Below, one piece after another: positions 59,493 through 64,000 of a DNA stretch of 64,000 bases. Numbering within the stretch: the stretch's first letter is position 1; each line of letters begins with the position of its first letter. The translations under genes were made by a program, and so were the position numbers. This DNA is from an uncultured Senegalimassilia sp. (lineage in GTDB: Bacteria; Actinomycetota; Coriobacteriia; Coriobacteriales; Eggerthellaceae), in NCBI GenBank assembly GCA_934661765.1, contig CAKUJT010000003.1, positions 30,861 to 94,860 on the forward strand, written 5' to 3'. A model generated the notes under the pieces. The model was given only the letters and a program-made list of their open reading frames with translations, made no database searches and was not told the DNA's origin.

Positions 59493-61351
59493 GCGCAAAC
59501 GACCTCCTTGGAGCTTGCGGTGCGATCGGTATCGGACGGAGAAGGGTTTTGCGGGCAGGTTTGCGCTGGGGTTTGCGAACCGGGTTGCCCAGCGTTGCAA
59601 GGCTCGGTTTGCGCTGTGTTCTGCCCAGCGTTTTGCACGCAGGCTTGCGTCGTGTTTTGGGGTCCGCATTTGGCTGCGTTTTCGCGCGTTTTGCGTTCCG
59701 CCTCGGCGCAGAGGCGCTCGTATGCCTGCGCGTCGGCGCCGCAGGGTTGTTCGGGGTAGGTTTGCGCAACGGGCGCTTTCATACCCAGCTTGCGGCACAT
59801 ATCCCACGCGGCGCGCTGCGCGAACACAAGCGACTCGAGCAGCGAGTTGCTGGCCAGGCGGTTCTTCCCGTGCACGCCGTTGCAGCTGGTTTCGCCCGCG
59901 GCGTACAGCCACGGCATGTCCGTGGCGCTGTTGCGGTCCACCCGCACGCCGCCCATGAAGTAGTGCTGCGCGGGCACGACGGGGATGGGCTCGCGCGTGA
60001 TGTCGAACCCCTCCTCCAGACAACGCTGGTAGATATTCTTGAAGTGCCCCGTGATCTCGTCCTTTGGCATGTTAGCGAAGGAGAGGCGCACGAATTCCGA
60101 GCCTTCTGCGACCATCTGCCGGTATATGGCCGCGCTTACTACGTCGCGCGGTTGCAGCTCGTCGGTGAAGCGATTCCCGTTAGCGTCGAGCAGTACCGCC
60201 CCTTCGCCACGGCACGATTCCGAGATCAGAAACGCCCGGCCCGGCCGCGTCGAGTACAGGGAGGTGGGGTGGATCTGCACGTAGTCCATGTGCTCGAGCG
60301 CGATGCCGCGGCGCGCGGCAATGGTGCATGCGTCGCCGGTGAGGCTGGGGAAGTTGGTGGAGCGCGGGTACGTGCCGCCGATGCCGCCGCAGGCCCAAAG
60401 CGTCTGGCCTGCGAAGATGCGCAACTGCGCTCCGTCGGCGGTGTGCGCAAGGACGCCGCAGCAGCGCGTCCGCGGCTGACGGGAATCGCCGCCGCGCGGC
60501 GTTGCCGGTGCAGCAGCGTCGTGGGCTGCGCAGTCTTGATTTTCAACGTTGGTCGCGTTTTGCGTCGTTCCGCCTTGTACCGCCGCCTCGTTCTTCGCCG
60601 CATTCTCTGCGTTGACCTGGGCTTCAGCCTGCGTAACCAGGATATCGTCCATGCAGGTGTGCTCCAGGATGCGGACGTTGGGCAGCTCGCGCACGCGAGC
60701 AAGCAGCGTGGAGGTGATCTCGTCGCCGGTGATGTCGCTGTGGAAGCAGATGCGCGGACGGCTGTGCGCGCCCTCACGGGTGTAGCGCAGGTTGCCCGCC
60801 TTGTCGCGCTCGAAGTCCACGCCGCGTTTCACCAGGTCGGAGATGATGCTGCGGCTTGCGCGGATCATCAGATCCACGCTTTCGCAGCGGTTCTCGTAAT
60901 GGCCGGCGCGCAGGGTGTCCTCGAAAAACGACGCGTAGTCGGCGTCGTCGTGCTGCACGCAGATGCCGCCTTGCGCCAGCATGGAATCGCATTCGTCCAC
61001 GGTCGTCTTCGCCAGCATCACCACGGAAAGCGTGGAGGGAAGGTTGAGCGCGCAGTACAGTCCCGCCACGCCGCAGCCGACGATGACCACGTCGCAGGCG
61101 ATGTCGCGCACCTCGGCAGCGCCGTCGCACTTCGGTTGAAGTCGGTCACCGGATGACTCGCATGTGTCACCGCTGTGCGCGCAAACTGCAGCGGAAGCCA
61201 TTGCTTCCGTAGGTGGGTTGGCCTCCCCGCGAGTTATGCTCGCAGCCGCCGCTTGCTCGGGCGCGCCGGCATACGTGCGATTCGTTTCCGCTATCACCGT
61301 TTCCGCAGATACAGCACCCATTTCGCCAGCCAATTCGTTCTTTTCGCTCAT
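59489..61351 (-). CDS. nadB: L-aspartate oxidase NadB, with terminal extensions
   Basis: This 620-residue flavoenzyme oxidises aspartate to iminoaspartate. The FAD-binding motif CDVVIVGCGVAGLYCAL lies near residues 86-102, followed by LAQGGICV and ARSRI-type segments, then the C-terminal GETSCNGVHGKNRLASNSL. It is about 80 residues longer than usual. The extra length is an Ala/Cys-containing N-terminal extension, an internal Asn/Ala insert (about residues 265-300) and a Gln/Asn-rich C-terminus. The nearby nadA and nadC confirm the role. Confidence 0.93.
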   Translation of the reverse strand: MSEKNELAGEMGAVSAETVIAETNRTYAGAPEQAAAASITRGEANPPTEAMASAAVCAHSGDTCESSGDRLQPKCDGAAEVRDIACDVVIVGCGVAGLYCALNLPSTLSVVMLAKTTVDECDSMLAQGGICVQHDDADYASFFEDTLRAGHYENRCESVDLMIRASRSIISDLVKRGVDFERDKAGNLRYTREGAHSRPRICFHSDITGDEITSTLLARVRELPNVRILEHTCMDDILVTQAEAQVNAENAAKNEAAVQGGTTQNATNVENQDCAAHDAAAPATPRGGDSRQPRTRCCGVLAHTADGAQLRIFAGQTLWACGGIGGTYPRSTNFPSLTGDACTIAARRGIALEHMDYVQIHPTSLYSTRPGRAFLISESCRGEGAVLLDANGNRFTDELQPRDVVSAAIYRQMVAEGSEFVRLSFANMPKDEITGHFKNIYQRCLEEGFDITREPIPVVPAQHYFMGGVRVDRNSATDMPWLYAAGETSCNGVHGKNRLASNSLLESLVFAQRAAWDMCRKLGMKAPVAQTYPEQPCGADAQAYERLCAEAERKTRENAAKCGPQNTTQACVQNAGQNTAQTEPCNAGQPGSQTPAQTCPQNPSPSDTDRTASSKEVVCA

Positions 61352-61360
61352 CTTCGCCGC

Positions 61361-62359
61361 CTATTTCGCCGCGTACTCCAGCATGCGCTCGAGCGTCAGG
61401 CGCGCTGCGGGGGCAAGGCTGTCGCCAACGTGCACCTCGTACGGGGCGGGGTTGCGCAGGCATGCGGCTAGCTTCGGCAGCGTGATCAGGTCCATGTTCT
61501 CGCAGCGCGGCGTGGTGGCGGGGAAGTGGAAGCGCTTGCCCGTACCCTGCGTGCGCAGCTCGAGCTCGCGGATGATGCCGACCACGGTGCACACGATGAA
61601 CTCCTGCGCGTCCGACGCGGCGGCGTGCTCGATCATGCCCTTCGTCGACCCGATGAAATCGGCCTCGGCGAGCACGTCGGCCGGGCACTCGGGGTGCGCC
61701 ATGACCACGGCGTCGGGGTGGGCTTCCTCCAGGTCGATGATCTGCTCCACGCTGATGGTCATGTGTCGCGGGCAATAACCCTTGTTCAGGATGACGTTCT
61801 TGTCGGGCAGCTGGCTAGCCACGTAGCGGCCCAGGTTCATGTCGGGGATGAACAGGATGTTGCGTTGCGGCAGGTTGCTGCAGATCTTCACGGCGTTCGA
61901 GGAGGTCACGCACACGTCGGACCAGGTCTTCGCCTCGGCGGTGGAGTTGACGTAGCACACCACGGCCAGGTCGTCGCCGTATTCGGCGCGCACGCGGTCG
62001 ATGTCGGGCTTGCTGATCATATGCGCCATGGGGCAGTCGGCGGCGGGTTCGGGCAAAAGCACCGTCTTGTCCGGATTGAGCAGCTTCGCCGATTCGCCCA
62101 TGAACTCCACGCCGCACAGCACGATGGTCTGTTGCGGCAGGTCGACGGCAAGTTTCGCCAGGGCGAAGCTGTCGCCGACGTAGTCGGCTGCGGCCTGCAC
62201 CTCGGGCGGCACGTAGTAGTGCGCCAAGATCACGGCGTCGCGCTGCTCCTTCAGCTGCGCGATCTCCTGGGTGAGCGCCGCGATGGACTCGGCCGCGCCA
62301 GATGCTTGCGCGCCTGCGCCGGTTTGCCCTGCGTTGTTTTCGATGACCTGCTCGCTCAT
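61361..62359 (-). CDS. nadA: Quinolinate synthase NadA
   Basis: This 332-residue [4Fe-4S] enzyme condenses iminoaspartate with dihydroxyacetone phosphate. Motifs include AVILAHYYVPPEVQAAADY, VLCGVEFMGESAKLL, MAHPECP and TTPRCENMD; the three Cys are the expected cluster ligands. GGAG lies seven bases before the ATG at 62359. First gene of the leftward NAD operon. Confidence 0.95.
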   Translation of the reverse strand: MSEQVIENNAGQTGAGAQASGAAESIAALTQEIAQLKEQRDAVILAHYYVPPEVQAAADYVGDSFALAKLAVDLPQQTIVLCGVEFMGESAKLLNPDKTVLLPEPAADCPMAHMISKPDIDRVRAEYGDDLAVVCYVNSTAEAKTWSDVCVTSSNAVKICSNLPQRNILFIPDMNLGRYVASQLPDKNVILNKGYCPRHMTISVEQIIDLEEAHPDAVVMAHPECPADVLAEADFIGSTKGMIEHAAASDAQEFIVCTVVGIIRELELRTQGTGKRFHFPATTPRCENMDLITLPKLAACLRNPAPYEVHVGDSLAPAARLTLERMLEYAAK

Positions 62360-62408
62360 GTTCGCTCCATGCTTCCGTGCGGTTATTTGACGCTGCAGTA
62401 TGCCGCAA

Positions 62409-62440
62409 AACTTTACAGCTGACTTGACAGCTGTAAAGTT
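62409..62440 (-). promoter_or_regulatory. Palindromic operator over the nad promoter (likely NiaR site)
   Basis: AACTTTACAGCTG and its reverse complement are separated by six bases. On the minus strand the arms contain TTTACA and TAAAGT at 16-base spacing, a possible -35/-10 pair, so a bound repressor would block transcription of nadA. Confidence 0.7.
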
Positions 62441-62832
62441 CCCATCGTTTCTCCATCCGCGCGCCGCCCACGTTCGTGCGCCGAGCTCGCCTGCTGTCGA
62501 CGCACGCTGCTTTCGTGCGCGTCCGTACCCGCGGCCACGCAAGCTTGCACCCTCGCGAGCCGCATTCGCCGTCAACTGTGTTCGCCCACCGCGCCCGCCG
62601 CTCCCGCGCCTTCGCCAATTGCTGGCTTTTGCCCACCGCGCCCGTCGCTCCTGCATCCGCCGCCCGCGGAGCGCCTTCGCCGTTTGCCCTTAAATCCCGT
62701 ATCGCCGGTAGGTTCAACATGCGAAAGGCCCATACTAGACCGGTGCGGAACGCGCTTGCGCTCCGCGGCTGGCGCCAACCCGTGCATTCGCGGGTGCGCA
62801 GCAACCCATTCGTCAACCCAAGGAGGTTCAGC
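62441..62832. other. Intergenic region between nadA and serC
   Basis: No supported gene. It holds two copies of a 21-bp sequence differing at one base (62584-62604 and 62631-62651) and a second short shared block GCGCCTTCGCC. The serC promoter is not evident. A reading frame open upstream of serC lacks start signals. Confidence 0.6.
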
Positions 62833-63915
62833 ATGGCTCGCGTGTACAATTTCTCGGCCGGTCCGGCAGTGCTCCCCGAGGAGGTGCTGTCCTCCGCCGC
62901 CGCGGAAATGCTCGATTATCAGGGCACCGGCATGTCCGTGATGGAGATGTCGCACCGCTCCGCCGCGTTCAAGGGCATCATCGAGACCGCTGAGCAGGAC
63001 ATCCGCGACCTCATGAACATCCCCGACAACTACCGCGTGCTGTTCCTGCAGGGCGGCGCCACGCAGCAGTTCGCGGCAATCCCCATGAACCTCATGCAGA
63101 ATAAGGTTGCCGACTACATCGTGTCGGGCAACTGGTCGAAGAAGGCCTTCAAGGAGGCCAAGCTCTACGGCGACGCCCGCTGCATCGCCAGCTCCGAGGA
63201 CGAGAACTTCACCTACGTGCCCGACGTCGACGGCCTCACGTTCAGCCCCGACGCCGATTACGTCTACATCTGCCAGAACGAGACCGTCTACGGCAACCGC
63301 TACACCAAGCTGCCCGAAACCGGCGACATCCCGCTGGTCTCCGACGTGTCGAGCATGTTCCTCTCCGAGCCCATGGACGTGTCGAAGTACGGCCTGATCT
63401 ATGGCGGCGTGCAGAAGAACGTCGGCCCGGCCGGCGTGGTCATCGTCATCGTGCGCGACGACCTGATCCGCGAGGACGTGCTGCCCTTCACGCCCACCAT
63501 CATGCGTTATAAGACGCAGGCCGACGCCGGCAGCCTGTCCAACACCCCGCCGTGCTACGGTATCTACATGTGCGGCAAGGTGTTCCAGTGGCTCAAGGGC
63601 CTGGGCGGTCTTGAGGCCATGCAGAAGCTCAACGAGGAGAAGGCCGCCATCCTCTACGACTACCTGGATCAGTCCAAGCTGTTCAGCGGCACGGCGAAGA
63701 AGGAGTTCCGTTCTCTCATGAACGTGCCGTTCGTCACGGGCAACCCCGAGCTGGACGCCAAGTTCATCGCCGAGGCCAAGGCCGCGGGCATCGAGAACAT
63801 CAAGGGCCACCGCAGCGTCGGCGGTATGCGCGCCAGCATCTACAACGCCATGCCCAAGGCTGGCGTCGAGGCGCTGGTCCAGTTCATGGACAAGTTCGAG
63901 CGCGAGAACGCGTAA
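62833..63915 (+). CDS. serC: Phosphoserine aminotransferase
   Basis: This 360-residue PLP enzyme converts 3-phosphohydroxypyruvate to phosphoserine. Motifs: NFSAGPAVLPEEVL at the start, FLQGGATQQFAAIPMNL, DVSSMFLSE, and the PLP-lysine segment YGGVQKNVGPAGV. The end is GGMRASIYNAMP. AGGAGG lies six bases before the ATG. Length is typical. The last 85 bases of the window hold hairpin-forming GC-rich sequence without a gene. Confidence 0.95.
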   Translation: MARVYNFSAGPAVLPEEVLSSAAAEMLDYQGTGMSVMEMSHRSAAFKGIIETAEQDIRDLMNIPDNYRVLFLQGGATQQFAAIPMNLMQNKVADYIVSGNWSKKAFKEAKLYGDARCIASSEDENFTYVPDVDGLTFSPDADYVYICQNETVYGNRYTKLPETGDIPLVSDVSSMFLSEPMDVSKYGLIYGGVQKNVGPAGVVIVIVRDDLIREDVLPFTPTIMRYKTQADAGSLSNTPPCYGIYMCGKVFQWLKGLGGLEAMQKLNEEKAAILYDYLDQSKLFSGTAKKEFRSLMNVPFVTGNPELDAKFIAEAKAAGIENIKGHRSVGGMRASIYNAMPKAGVEALVQFMDKFERENA

Positions 63916-64000
63916 GCTCGCGATATGCGAGCGCCCGGTGCGCGGGCGCTGGTCTCGCGATAGCGATAGCGCTTTCAAACGGGCGGGCGGCCGTGATGGC

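Noticed and set aside
62584..62651. 21-bp near-identical repeats upstream of serC
   Set aside because: Two copies in a GC-rich, Pro/Arg-type stretch; not enough to claim a regulatory element.

Overview
The window is about 64 kb of high-GC bacterial chromosome carrying one complete-looking prophage. The host genes suggest a Gram-positive, high-GC anaerobe of the class Coriobacteriia, most likely Eggerthellaceae. The reasons are GC-rich coding, a dlt (teichoic-acid D-alanylation) operon in an actinobacterial-style genome, tandem LytR-CpsA-Psr (LCP) proteins, long low-complexity tails on housekeeping enzymes and many ATGA start/stop overlaps. Genus and species cannot be fixed from sequence alone. 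Left host arm (1-13.3 kb): the end of a LicD-type phosphotransferase and an acyltransferase-3 protein lead into dltA-dltB-dltC-dltX-like-dltD. Two LCP cell-wall polymer ligases, an isolated HPt phosphotransfer protein, a large multi-pass membrane protein and an IS30-family insertion sequence follow. A tRNA-Asn gene marks the left prophage junction. Prophage (13342-50468): flanked by a 15-bp direct repeat (GGGAGCCATGAAGCT) covering the tRNA-Asn 3' end. Its lysogeny genes (large serine integrase, PH-domain protein, XRE repressor) read leftwards. A divergent operator/promoter region then starts a long rightward transcript: Cro-like regulator, recombination/replication genes (RusA, Erf, SSB, an initiator containing twelve 12-bp iterons, DnaC-like loader), many small zinc-ribbon and membrane ORFs, and HNH plus terminase. 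Next come portal, a MuF protein with a nuclease-like C-terminus, scaffold, HK97 capsid, connectors, tail tube, tail chaperones with a -1 frameshift, tape measure, tail and fibre proteins, holin-like genes and an NlpC/P60-type lysin. It looks like a siphovirus with HK97-type packaging. The main discovery is a diversity-generating retroelement (DGR) at 44.3-47.4 kb. It has a C-type-lectin-like variable fibre protein ending in a variable repeat (VR), then Avd, a template repeat (TR) and a reverse transcriptase with a YMDD active site. VR and TR align over 129 bp with 15 differences, all at TR adenines (15 of 25) and none at the other 104 positions. This is the mark of adenine-specific mutagenic retrohoming that diversifies the phage receptor-binding protein. 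A second notable point is that the attachment core lies inside the 3' end of the integrase gene. In the prophage the reading frame stops inside the tRNA; after excision it would instead read 29 residues further into right-end phage sequence. The phage also supplies its own terminator behind tRNA-Asn, while the displaced host terminator lies just beyond the right junction. Right host arm (50.5-64 kb): an ABC-F ATPase, TrmL, a module of membrane protein, Ser/Thr kinase-like protein and FHA protein, a leftward nadA-nadB-nadC-niaR operon for NAD synthesis with a palindromic operator, and rightward serC.
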